Source: Streptomyces agglomeratus | GTDB taxonomy: Bacteria > Actinomycetota > Actinomycetes > Streptomycetales > Streptomycetaceae | DNA: 64,000 nt | NCBI RefSeq assembly: GCF_001746415.1 | Contig: NZ_MEHJ01000001.1 | Coordinates: forward strand, 1,985,001-2,049,000 | Reading direction: 5' to 3' | Part shown: positions 55,252 to 63,226 of the stretch, in pieces | How positions within the stretch are numbered: the stretch's first letter is position 1 | Layout of the letters: every line of letters begins with the position of its first letter | Notes under the pieces: model-generated | The model's input: only the letters and a program-made list of their open reading frames with translations | Databases searched by the model: none | Told to the model about the DNA's origin: nothing | Translations under genes and position numbers: made by a program

Positions 55252-55279
55252 CATGGGGCGACAAGGGGGCGATCCCGTC

Positions 55280-56896
55280 ATGGAGCTGAAGACCTCAGCG
55301 CACATCGATACCTTTCCCCGCGACCAGCTTCCGCCCGCGCATCAGTGGCCGCAGCTGCTCTTCGACCGTCCGGAGCTGCGCTATCCCGACCGCCTCAACT
55401 GCGGGGTGGAGCTCCTGGACCGTACGGTCGAACGCCTCGGTCCGGACCGGCCCGTCTTCCGCACCGCCGCCGGCGAGGTCTGGACGTACGGCGAACTGCT
55501 CGGCCACGTCGACCGGATCGCGCACGTCCTCACCACCGACCTGGGCGTCGTGCCCGGCAACCGCGTCCTGCTGCGCGGCCCCACCACACCGTGGCTGGCG
55601 GCCTGCTGGCTCGCGGTGATGAAGGCGGGCGCGGTGGCGGTGACGGTGCTGGCGCAGCAGCGGGCGTCCGAGCTGGCGACCATGTGCGAGATCGCCCGGG
55701 TCGGCCACGCCCTGTGCGATGTACGGGCGGTCGACGACCTGGTGAAGGCCGAGGTGCCGGGGCTGCGCGTCACGGCGTACGGCGGCGACGCGCCCGACGA
55801 CCTGCTGCGCGCGGCGGCCGGCAAGCCGTCGCGGTACACCGCCGTGCGGACGTCCGCCGACGACGTCGCGCTGATCGCCTTCACGTCGGGGACGACGGGG
55901 CGGCCCAAGGGCTGCATGCACTTCCACCGGGACGTGCTGGCCGTCGCCGACACCTTCTCGCGCCATGTGCTCAGGCCCCGCGCCGACGACGTCTTCGCGG
56001 GCAGTCCGCCGCTCGGATTCACCTTCGGGCTCGGCGGTCTGGTGATCTTCCCGATGCGGGCGGGCGCGTCGGCGCTGCTGCTGGAACAGGCGGGGCCGAA
56101 GCAGTTGCTGCCCGCTCTGGCCGAGCACCGGGTGTCGGTGCTGTTCACGGCCCCGACGGCGTACCGGGCGATGCTGGAGGGGCTCGACGGGCACGACCTG
56201 AGCGCCCTGCGGCGCTGTGTGTCGGCCGGCGAGAACCTGCCCGCCGCGACCTGGCGGGCCTGGCACGAGCGCACCGGCGTGCGCATCATCAACGGCATCG
56301 GCGCGACCGAGCTGCTGCACATCTTCCTCTCGGCGGCGGACGAGGCGGCCCGGCCGGGTACGACGGGCGTGCCCGTGCCCGGGTGGGAGGCGCGGGTGGT
56401 GGACGCGTCGGGCGCTCCGGTGCCCGACGGCGAGCCGGGGTTTCTGGCGGTGCGCGGACCCGTCGGCTGCCGCTACCTCGCCGACGACCGCCAGACCGAG
56501 TACGCGCGGGGCGGCTGGAACCTGACCGGCGACACGTACGTCCGCGAGCCGGACGGCTACTTCCGGTACGTGGCCCGCGCGGACGACATGATCATTTCGG
56601 CCGGGTACAACATCGCGGGCCCCGAGGTCGAGGACGCGCTGCTGCGCCATCCGGACGTGGTGGAGGCGGCGGTCGTGGGGCGGACCGACGAGCGGCGCGG
56701 TCAGGTCGTGGTGGCGTACGTCGTCCTGGGCGACGGGGTGGCCGCGGGCGACGCGACCGTGGCGCGGCTGCGCGACTTCGTCAAGGCGGAGCTGGCGCCG
56801 TACAAGTGCCCGCGCGAGATCGTCTTCCTGGACGCCCTCCCCCGTACGCCGACCGGCAAGCTCCAGCGCTTCCGGCTGCGGGCGGCCGCGGAGTGA
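55280..56896 (+). CDS. AMP-forming CoA ligase, 2-aminobenzoate/benzoate-CoA ligase family
   Basis: 538 residues from ATG at 55280. ANL-superfamily motifs: AFTSGTTGRPKGCMHFHRD (P-loop), NGIGATELLHIFLSA, GGWNLTGDTYVREPDGYFRYVARADDMIISAGYNI, and the C-terminal catalytic Lys in PRTPTGKLQRF. GATELLHIFLS and the general shape resemble benzoate/2-aminobenzoate-CoA ligases more than fatty-acyl ligases. It would activate the aromatic acid to its CoA thioester. It is followed by the PaaX-family regulator 18 bases on. Confidence 0.88.
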   Translation: MELKTSAHIDTFPRDQLPPAHQWPQLLFDRPELRYPDRLNCGVELLDRTVERLGPDRPVFRTAAGEVWTYGELLGHVDRIAHVLTTDLGVVPGNRVLLRGPTTPWLAACWLAVMKAGAVAVTVLAQQRASELATMCEIARVGHALCDVRAVDDLVKAEVPGLRVTAYGGDAPDDLLRAAAGKPSRYTAVRTSADDVALIAFTSGTTGRPKGCMHFHRDVLAVADTFSRHVLRPRADDVFAGSPPLGFTFGLGGLVIFPMRAGASALLLEQAGPKQLLPALAEHRVSVLFTAPTAYRAMLEGLDGHDLSALRRCVSAGENLPAATWRAWHERTGVRIINGIGATELLHIFLSAADEAARPGTTGVPVPGWEARVVDASGAPVPDGEPGFLAVRGPVGCRYLADDRQTEYARGGWNLTGDTYVREPDGYFRYVARADDMIISAGYNIAGPEVEDALLRHPDVVEAAVVGRTDERRGQVVVAYVVLGDGVAAGDATVARLRDFVKAELAPYKCPREIVFLDALPRTPTGKLQRFRLRAAAE

Positions 56897-56902
56897 CAGC
56901 CG

Positions 56903-56908
56903 TAGAGT
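56903..56908 (+). promoter_or_regulatory. -10 box TAGAGT ahead of the PaaX gene
   Basis: TAGAGT sits exactly 12 to 7 bases before the GTG at 56915, with no ribosome-binding site. The regulator may thus have its own leaderless transcript in addition to read-through from the ligase gene. Confidence 0.4.
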
Positions 56909-56914
56909 GATCAC

Positions 56915-57841
56915 GTGGCCGAGCAGCACACCCCCCGTTCCCTGATCGTCTCCCTCTACGGCGCGTACGGACGCACTCCCGGCGGAGGCGGGGAGCCCAT
57001 GCCGGTCGCCGAGCTCATCCGGCTGCTGGCCGCCGTCGGAGTCGACGCGCCGTCGGTGCGCTCGTCGGTCTCCCGGCTGAAGCGGCGGGGCCTGCTCGTC
57101 GCCGCCCGTACGCCGGAGGGCGCCGCCGGGTACGCCCTGTCCGCCGACGCCCACCAGCTCCTCGACGACGGCGACCGGCGGATCTACGAGCATCCCGCGC
57201 CGGAGCTGTCCGAGGGCTGGGTGCTGGCCGTCTTCTCGGTCCCCGAGAGCGAGCGCGCCAAGCGGCACGTCCTGCGCTCCCGCCTCACCCGCCTGGGCTT
57301 CGGGTCGGCGGCGCCGGGGGTGTGGATCGCGCCCGCGCGGCTGTACGAGGAGACGCGCCACACCATGGAGCGCCTCCAGCTCTCGCCGTACGTCGACCTG
57401 TTCCGCGGGGAGCACCTCGGCTTCGCGGCGACGGAGGAGGCGGTCGCGCGCTGGTGGGACCTGACGGCGATCGCCAAGCAGCACGAGCAGTTCCTGGACC
57501 TGCACGAGCCGGTGCTGCGCGGGTGGGTGGCGCGGGGTGACGAAGCCCCTGCGCCGGAACACGCCTACCGGGACTACCTCCTGGCACTGGATTCCTGGCG
57601 CCGCCTTCCGTACGCCGACCCGGGCCTGCCGGCCGAGCTGCTGCCGGCGGACTGGCCGGGGGTGCGCTCGGCGAAGGTGTTCGCCGGGCTGCACGCGCGG
57701 CTGCGGGACGCGGGGGCGGAGTTCGTGCGTGGCGGCGGCCAGGGGCGCGGCGGCGATTCGGGGCGTACCGGCGGTCAGGGGCGCGGTGGCGATCACGGGC
57801 GCGGCGGAGACGACGGGCGCGGCGATCCGAAAACCGGGTGA
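56915..57841 (+). CDS. PaaX-family transcriptional regulator
   Basis: 308 residues from GTG at 56915. The N-terminal winged helix covers ~1-85 (SLIVSLYGAYGR, VDAPSVRSSVSRLKRRGLLVAAR). The PaaX central and C-terminal domains follow: WVLAVFSVPESERAKRHVLRSRLTRLGFGSAAPGVWIAP and EHAYRDYLLALDSWRRLPYADPGLPAELLPADWPG. A Gly/Arg/Asp-rich tail of ~40 residues is unusual. Family members repress aromatic-acid operons and are released by the CoA-thioester. It lies in the middle of the aromatic-CoA locus and is the obvious reader of the shared ACTGTCGTCAC sites. Confidence 0.92.
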   Translation: MAEQHTPRSLIVSLYGAYGRTPGGGGEPMPVAELIRLLAAVGVDAPSVRSSVSRLKRRGLLVAARTPEGAAGYALSADAHQLLDDGDRRIYEHPAPELSEGWVLAVFSVPESERAKRHVLRSRLTRLGFGSAAPGVWIAPARLYEETRHTMERLQLSPYVDLFRGEHLGFAATEEAVARWWDLTAIAKQHEQFLDLHEPVLRGWVARGDEAPAPEHAYRDYLLALDSWRRLPYADPGLPAELLPADWPGVRSAKVFAGLHARLRDAGAEFVRGGGQGRGGDSGRTGGQGRGGDHGRGGDDGRGDPKTG

Positions 57842-57872
57842 CGGGCGCGGGTGCCGCCGGACAGCATGGGGC

Positions 57873-58712
57873 ATGGCCTGGACATTCACTGAGGACCTCG
57901 ACGCGTACCTGGCCGCGGCGGGCGCCGCCGTCGCCGCGCGGCCCGTGGATAACACGCTGCTGCTGACCGTCGCCGGAACACTGCGGCGGCGTGGAAGCGA
58001 CGCGTACGGCGAAGGCACCCCCCGGTACGGATGGTGGCGCGGCGCGTCCGGCCGCGTGGACGGCGCGCTGCTGTGGACACCGCCGCACGCGGTGCTGGTC
58101 GGGACCGTGCCCGCGGAGGCGGTGGCGCCGCTGGCGGAGGCGTGCCTGGGGCTGGGCGGCCCGGCGGTCAGCGCGGAGCGGGGGACCGCGCGGGCGCTGG
58201 CGGCGCGGTGGCGGCGTGCGGGCGCGGAGGTCACCACCGTGCTGGAGCAGCGCCTGTACCGGCTCGGGGAGCCGGCCCCGCCGGACCCCGCACCGCCGGG
58301 GCGCGCGCGGGTGGCGGCCGTGGCCGACCGTGAGTTGCTGGTGGAGTGGGTGGACGGCTTCCGCCGGGAGGCCGGCCATCCCCGGCCCGGCGCCGGACGG
58401 GCGGTGGACGACCGTCTCGCCTACGGCGGCCTGACTCTGTGGGAGGACGACGGGGTCCCGGTGTCCATGGCGGGCGTCTCGCGGCCCGCGGCGGGGACGG
58501 TGCGGGTGGCGCCGGTCTACACGCCGCCGCGGTGGCGGAGGCGCGGGTACGCGGCGGCGGTCACGTCGGCGGTGAGCCTGGACGCGCGGAGTGCGGGGGC
58601 GGGTGAGGTGCTGCTCTTCACGGACCTCGCGAACCCGACGAGCAACGGTGTGTACCGGCGCATCGGCTACCGCCCGGTGGCGGACCGGGTGGAGATCGCG
58701 CCGGTGCGGTAG
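57873..58712 (+). CDS. GNAT-family N-acetyltransferase
   Basis: 279 residues from ATG at 57873. An N-terminal ~130-residue part is poorly conserved to my eye. The C-terminal GNAT fold (~150-279) has VRVAPVYTPPRWRRRGYAAAVTSAVS (acetyl-CoA-binding segment) and EVLLFTDLANPTSNGVYRRIGYRPV. It is co-directional with the PaaX gene, 31 bases downstream. Substrate unknown and a link to the aromatic pathway is not evident. Confidence 0.85.
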   Translation: MAWTFTEDLDAYLAAAGAAVAARPVDNTLLLTVAGTLRRRGSDAYGEGTPRYGWWRGASGRVDGALLWTPPHAVLVGTVPAEAVAPLAEACLGLGGPAVSAERGTARALAARWRRAGAEVTTVLEQRLYRLGEPAPPDPAPPGRARVAAVADRELLVEWVDGFRREAGHPRPGAGRAVDDRLAYGGLTLWEDDGVPVSMAGVSRPAAGTVRVAPVYTPPRWRRRGYAAAVTSAVSLDARSAGAGEVLLFTDLANPTSNGVYRRIGYRPVADRVEIAPVR

Positions 58713-58760
58713 CGCGATGCGGTGCGGCGTGCCTGTCGCTGGGCGCGCCTGCGTGTCGGT

Positions 58761-58790
58761 GCCTGTCGCCGGGCGCGCCCGGCGACAGGC
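58761..58790. terminator. Hairpin between GNAT and the monooxygenase/reductase gene
   Basis: GCCTGTCGCCGGG and CCCGGCGACAGGC pair perfectly around CGCG. A near-copy of the left arm lies about 30 bases earlier. It is between convergent genes. Confidence 0.8.
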
Positions 58791-58848
58791 AGGCGCGCCC
58801 GGCGGACGGTCGCCGCGCGGCGCGTCCGGGCCGCCCGTCGCGGCGCCC

Positions 58849-61200
58849 TCACCCCAGGCTCAGCCTCGGCTTCGGCGCGTCCGTCCGCCCCGTCGGCGGC
58901 GTACGGCTGCCCGCGCGGTACGGGAGGGGCCAGGGCGCACCGGGGCCCGAGTAGCCCTGCTCGGCCGCCGCGTGCAGCGTCCAGTGCGGGTCGTACAGGT
59001 GCGGCCGGGCGAGCGCGCACAGGTCCGCACGCCCCGCCAGCAGGAGCGAGTTCACGTCGTCCCAGGAGGAGATCGCGCCGACGGCGATCACCGGCAGCCC
59101 CAGCGCGTTGCGGATACGGTCCGCGTACGGCGTCTGGTACGAGCGCCCGTACTCCGGCGACTCGTCCGGCACGACCTGCCCGGTCGACACGTCGATCGCG
59201 TCCGCCCCGCGCGCGGCGAACGCGCGCGCGATCTCGACGGCGTCCTGTGCCGTCGTACCGCCCCGCGCCCAGTCGGTGGCGGAGATCCGGACGGTCATCG
59301 GCCTGTCCTGCGGCCAGACACCGCGTACCGCGTCGAAGACCTCCAGGGGGAACCGCAGGCGCCCCGCGAGGGAACCGCCGTACGCGTCCGTCCGTCGGTT
59401 GGTGAGTGGGGAGAGGAAGCCGGACAGCAAGTAGCCGTGCGCGCAGTGCAGTTCGAGCAGGTCGAAACCGGACTCGGCCGCCCGCCTCGCCGCCGACGTG
59501 AACTCCTCACGGACGCGCGCGAGCCCGTCCATGTCCAGCTCGCGCGGGACCTGGTTGATTCCGGGCCGGTACGGCAGCGCGGACGCGGCCGCGACGGGCC
59601 AGTTGCCGTCGTCCAGCGGCTGGTCGATGCCCTCCCACATCAGCCGCGTCGAGCCCTTGCGACCCGAGTGGCCGAGCTGCACGCCGACCGCCGTACCGGG
59701 CGACTCGCGGTGTACGAAATCGGTGACCCGGCGCCATGCCGTTGCCTGCTCGGTGGTGTAGAGGCCGGCGCAGCCCGGCGTGATGCGGCCCTCCGGGCTG
59801 ACGCACACCATCTCGGTCATGACCAGGCCCGCTCCCCCGAGGGCCCGTGCGCCCAGGTGCACGAGGTGGAAGTCGCCGGGTACGCCGTCGACCGCCGAGT
59901 ACATGTCCATGGGCGAGACGACGACCCGGTTGCGCAGGGTCAGACCGCGCAGCCGGAGGGGCGTGAACATCGGCGGCGTACCGGGCGGGCAGCCGAAGTC
60001 CTCCTCGACGGCGCCCGTGAAGCCGGGGTCGCGCAGCCGCAGATTGTCGTGGGTGACGCGGCGGCTGCGCGTGAGCAGGTTGAAGGCGAACTGCCGTGGC
60101 GGCTGGTCCAGATACGTGCTCAGCTCCTCGAACCAGCGCAGGCTGGCGGCGGCGGCGCGCTGGGTGGAAGCGACGACCGGGCGACGCTCGGCCTCGTACG
60201 CGGCGAGGGCGGCCGGCAGGTCGGGCTGCTCCTCGACGCACGCGGCCAGTGCCAGGGCGTCCTCGACCGCGAGCTTGGTGCCCGAGCCGATGGAGAAGTG
60301 GGCGGTGTGGGCGGCGTCACCGAGCAGGACCGTACGGCCGTGGCTCCACCGGTCGTTGACGACGGTGCGGAAGGCGGTCCAGGAGGAGTTGTTGCCGCGC
60401 AGGGGCCGGTCGCCGAGCGCCTCGGTGAAGACCTTGGCGCAGTGTTCGGCGGAGGCCGCCTCGTCGCAGCGGTCGAGACCTGCGGCGCGCCAGACCTCCT
60501 CGCGCATTTCGACGATGACGGTCGACGCGTTCTTGGCGTAGGGGTAGCCGTGGAGCTGCATGACGCCGTGTGCGGTCTCCGCGATCTCGAAGCGGAAGGC
60601 GTCGAAGGCGAAGTCGGCGGCGAGCCAGATGTAGCGGCAGCGGTGGGTGGTGAGGCGCGGGCCGAAGACATCGGCGTGCGCCTGACGGGTCGGGCTGTGC
60701 ACGCCGTCCGCCGCGACGACCAGGTCGTACGCGGCCGAGAGTTCGGCGGCGGGCGGCGCCTCCTCGCGGACCCGCAGCCGCACGCCCAGCGAGCGGCACC
60801 GCTCGTGCAGGATCTCCAGGAGCCGGAGGCGGCCGAGGGCGGCGAAGCCGTGGCCACCGGAGGTCAGGGTGCGGCCGCGGTGGACGATGTCGATGTCGTC
60901 CCACCGTACGAACTCGTCCTGGAGCGCGCGGTACACGACGGGGTCGGCATGCTGGATGCCGCCCAGGGTCTCGTCGGAGAGGACGACGCCGAAGCCGAAG
61001 GTGTCGTCGGGTGCGCCCCGCTCCCAGACGGTGACGTCCCGGGCGGGATCGAGGCGTTTGAGGAGGGCGGCGGCGTAGAGCCCTCCGGGCCCGCCGCCGA
61101 TCACCGCGACGCGGAGCGCTCCGGGGCCGCGGCGCGGCCCGGACGGAGCCGTGGCATCACGCCCGTCACCGGGGCGGCTCACGGTCAGCGCCCCCGCCAT
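58849..61200 (-). CDS. Bifunctional flavin monooxygenase / OYE-type reductase acting on an aromatic CoA ester
   Basis: 783 residues from ATG at 61200. The N-terminal half (~30-390) is an FAD monooxygenase: RVAVIGGGPGGLYAAALL, DLVVAADGVHS, and LGDAAHTAHFSIGSGTKLAVEDALALA. The C-terminal half (~405-770) is an FMN-dependent old-yellow-enzyme barrel: MFTPLRLRGLTLRNRVVVSPM, GVQLGHSGRKGS, LLELHCAHGYLLSGFLSPLTNRR. This fusion matches 2-aminobenzoyl-CoA monooxygenase/reductase, which hydroxylates and dearomatises the ring, and the related salicylyl-CoA 5-hydroxylase. With a RidA protein and a dehydrogenase nearby, 2-aminobenzoyl-CoA is the better guess. The start overlaps the crotonase gene by 16 bases. 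Confidence 0.9.
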   Translation of the reverse strand: MAGALTVSRPGDGRDATAPSGPRRGPGALRVAVIGGGPGGLYAAALLKRLDPARDVTVWERGAPDDTFGFGVVLSDETLGGIQHADPVVYRALQDEFVRWDDIDIVHRGRTLTSGGHGFAALGRLRLLEILHERCRSLGVRLRVREEAPPAAELSAAYDLVVAADGVHSPTRQAHADVFGPRLTTHRCRYIWLAADFAFDAFRFEIAETAHGVMQLHGYPYAKNASTVIVEMREEVWRAAGLDRCDEAASAEHCAKVFTEALGDRPLRGNNSSWTAFRTVVNDRWSHGRTVLLGDAAHTAHFSIGSGTKLAVEDALALAACVEEQPDLPAALAAYEAERRPVVASTQRAAAASLRWFEELSTYLDQPPRQFAFNLLTRSRRVTHDNLRLRDPGFTGAVEEDFGCPPGTPPMFTPLRLRGLTLRNRVVVSPMDMYSAVDGVPGDFHLVHLGARALGGAGLVMTEMVCVSPEGRITPGCAGLYTTEQATAWRRVTDFVHRESPGTAVGVQLGHSGRKGSTRLMWEGIDQPLDDGNWPVAAASALPYRPGINQVPRELDMDGLARVREEFTSAARRAAESGFDLLELHCAHGYLLSGFLSPLTNRRTDAYGGSLAGRLRFPLEVFDAVRGVWPQDRPMTVRISATDWARGGTTAQDAVEIARAFAARGADAIDVSTGQVVPDESPEYGRSYQTPYADRIRNALGLPVIAVGAISSWDDVNSLLLAGRADLCALARPHLYDPHWTLHAAAEQGYSGPGAPWPLPYRAGSRTPPTGRTDAPKPRLSLG

Positions 61201-62012
61201 TTCGGGGGGCGCTTCTCGGTGAAGGCCGCGTGGAACTCGGCGTAGTCGTCGCCGTTCATCAGCAGCGCCTGCGTGGCGGCGTCCAGTTCGACGGCGGCGG
61301 CGAGCGGCATGTCGAGTTCGGCGGTGAGCAGCGCTTTCGTCTGGGCGTACGCCAGCGCCGGACCGTCGGCGAGCCGGCGGGCCAGTTCCGCGGCGCGGAC
61401 GTCGGCCCGGCCCTCGTCCGTCATCTCGCTGATGAGGCCGATGCGTTCGGCTTCGGGGGCGCGCACGGGGTCCCCGAGCATCAGCAGCCTGGTCGCGTGC
61501 CCGAGCCCGACGACCCGTGGCAGCAGATACGCCGCTCCCATGTCACCGCCCGAGAGGCCGACCTTGGTGAAGAGGAAGGCGAAGCGGGCGGAGGGGTCGG
61601 CGATGCGGAAGTCGGCGGCGAGGGCGAGGACGGCCCCCGCGCCGGCGGCCACACCGTGCACGGCGGCGATCACCGGGAAGGGGCACTCGCGCAGCGCCCG
61701 GACGACCTGCCCGGTCATCCGGTTGAAGTCGAGGAGCTGGGCGGTGTCCATGGCGAGCGTGGCGCCGATGATCTCGTCGACGTCGCCGCCCGAGCAGAAG
61801 CCGCGGCCCTCGCCGCCGAGGACCAGGGCGCGCACGGAGCGCTCCCGGGCCAGTTCGGCGAGGAGGTCGCGCAGATCGGCGTACGCGCCGAAGGTGAGCG
61901 CGTTGAGTTTTTCCGGCCGGGCGAGGGTGACGGTGGCGACGCCGTCCTCGACGGTCAGCCGCAGGTGGTGCCAGTGCTGAGTGCGCGGTGCTGAGCTGGG
62001 AAAGGGGCTCAT
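61185..62012 (-). CDS. Enoyl-CoA hydratase/isomerase of the aromatic-CoA locus
   Basis: 275 residues from ATG at 62012 with GGAGG ahead; an in-frame ATG at 62054 lies upstream of that site. Crotonase-fold features: ALVLGGEGRGFCSGGDVDEI (oxyanion), HGVAAGAGAVLALAADFRIA, and SARFAFLFTKVGLSGGDMG. It is the first gene of the operon with the monooxygenase/reductase and carries the second candidate PaaX site upstream. It would hydrate or isomerise a ring-derived enoyl-CoA. Confidence 0.9.
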   Translation of the reverse strand: MSPFPSSAPRTQHWHHLRLTVEDGVATVTLARPEKLNALTFGAYADLRDLLAELARERSVRALVLGGEGRGFCSGGDVDEIIGATLAMDTAQLLDFNRMTGQVVRALRECPFPVIAAVHGVAAGAGAVLALAADFRIADPSARFAFLFTKVGLSGGDMGAAYLLPRVVGLGHATRLLMLGDPVRAPEAERIGLISEMTDEGRADVRAAELARRLADGPALAYAQTKALLTAELDMPLAAAVELDAATQALLMNGDDYAEFHAAFTEKRPPKWRGR

Positions 62013-62072
62013 CGGGGCGGGGCCTCCTACAGCCGTGCGGCCGGTGCCTGCCACTCGAAGGTATCACTCCTG

Positions 62073-62088
62073 CGTAACTGTCGTCACG
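62073..62088. promoter_or_regulatory. Candidate PaaX operator, site 2
   Basis: CGTAACTGTCGTCACG, an imperfect 6-4-6 dyad sharing the 11-base core ACTGTCGTCAC with site 1. It is 61-76 bases upstream of the crotonase start, near the likely -35. Confidence 0.6.
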
Positions 62089-62137
62089 AGAGCGCGATAC
62101 CGGTGAGGACGGCGGCGCGGCCGCACCCCGCGCCCCG

Positions 62138-63148
62138 CTAGGCGGCCCCGCGCGCCATGGTCGCGACCAGTACGGCCTTGATCGTGTGCATGCGGTTCTC
62201 GGCCTCGTCGAAGACGATCGAGTGGGCCGATTCGAAGACCTCGTCGGTGACCTCCAGCTCGGTGAGGCCGTACTGCTCATGGATCTCGCGGCCGACCTTG
62301 GTGCCGAGGTCATGGAAGGCCGGCAGGCAGTGCAGGAACTTCACGTCGGGGTTCCCGGTGGCGCGCAGTACGTCCATCGTCACGGCGTACGGGCCGAGAG
62401 CCGTGATGCGCTCGGCCCAGACCTCCTTGGGCTCCCCCATGGACACCCAGACGTCGGTGGCGACGAAGTCGGCGCCCAGGACACCCTCGGCGACGTCCTC
62501 GGTGAGCGTGATCCGGGCGCCGCTCAGCTCCGCCGCCTTGCGGGCCTGCGCGACGACCTCCTCGGCCGGCCAGTACGCCCGGGGCGCGACGATGCGCACG
62601 TCCATGCCGAGCAGGGCGCCCGTGACGAGGTAGGAGTTGCCCATGTTGAAGCGGGCGTCGCCCAGATAGGCGAAAGCGATGCGCTCGATCGGCTTGGCGC
62701 AGTGCTCGGTCATGGTCAGCACGTCGGCGAGCATCTGCGTGGGGTGCCAGTCGTCGGTGAGCCCGTTGAAGACCGGGACGCCGGCGTACGCCGCCAGCTC
62801 CTCGACGGCGGCCTGGCTGTCACCGCGGTACTCGATGCCGTCGAACATCCGGCCCAGTACGCGCGCCGTGTCCTTGACCGACTCCTTGTGGCCCATCTGG
62901 GAGCCGGACGGGTCGAGGTACGTCGTCGAGGCACCCTGGTCGGCGGCGGCGACCTCGAACGAGCAGCGGGTGCGGGTGGAGGTCTTCTCGAAGATCAGCG
63001 CGATGTTCCTGCCGCGCAGCCGCTGCACCTCGGTGCCGGCCTTCTTGGCCGCCTTGAGCTCGGCGGCGAGGTCGATCAGGGCGCGGAACTCCTCGGCGGT
63101 GAAGTCCAGCTCCTTGAGGAGGTGGCGGCCTGCGAGGTCTGTCGCCAT
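62138..63148 (-). CDS. argF: Ornithine carbamoyltransferase
   Basis: 336 residues from ATG at 63148. Carbamoyl-phosphate motif [15 protein letters not shown] near residue 60, [43 protein letters not shown] and the ornithine-site Cys in [10 protein letters not shown] are all present. The enzyme interconverts ornithine plus carbamoyl phosphate and citrulline. It follows arginine deiminase on the same strand, 78 bases apart, so a catabolic (arcB-like) role in the arginine deiminase route is likely. The protein family alone does not separate anabolic from catabolic forms. Confidence 0.95.
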   Translation of the reverse strand: MATDLAGRHLLKELDFTAEEFRALIDLAAELKAAKKAGTEVQRLRGRNIALIFEKTSTRTRCSFEVAAADQGASTTYLDPSGSQMGHKESVKDTARVLGRMFDGIEYRGDSQAAVEELAAYAGVPVFNGLTDDWHPTQMLADVLTMTEHCAKPIERIAFAYLGDARFNMGNSYLVTGALLGMDVRIVAPRAYWPAEEVVAQARKAAELSGARITLTEDVAEGVLGADFVATDVWVSMGEPKEVWAERITALGPYAVTMDVLRATGNPDVKFLHCLPAFHDLGTKVGREIHEQYGLTELEVTDEVFESAHSIVFDEAENRMHTIKAVLVATMARGAA

Positions 63149-63208
63149 GGTGGCTGCTCCTGGGTCGGGCGCGAATGCGGGCGGAAGGTGAACGTTCGAT
63201 GGAAGTAT

Positions 63209-63224
63209 ATGCGTTTGAGCGCAT
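63209..63224. promoter_or_regulatory. Inverted repeat ATGCG-N6-CGCAT upstream of argF
   Basis: A perfect 5-6-5 dyad flanked by TATA on one side and CACTATA on the other, between the arcA stop and argF. AT-rich boxes around it (TATACT and TATAGT on the minus strand) could serve as -10 elements. It may be an ArgR-type or other operator. Confidence 0.4.
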
Positions 63225-63226
63225 CA

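Noticed and set aside
55295..58237. 980-codon minus-strand frame over the CoA ligase and PaaX genes
   Set aside because: The plus-strand genes carry full ANL and PaaX motifs; the antisense frame has none.
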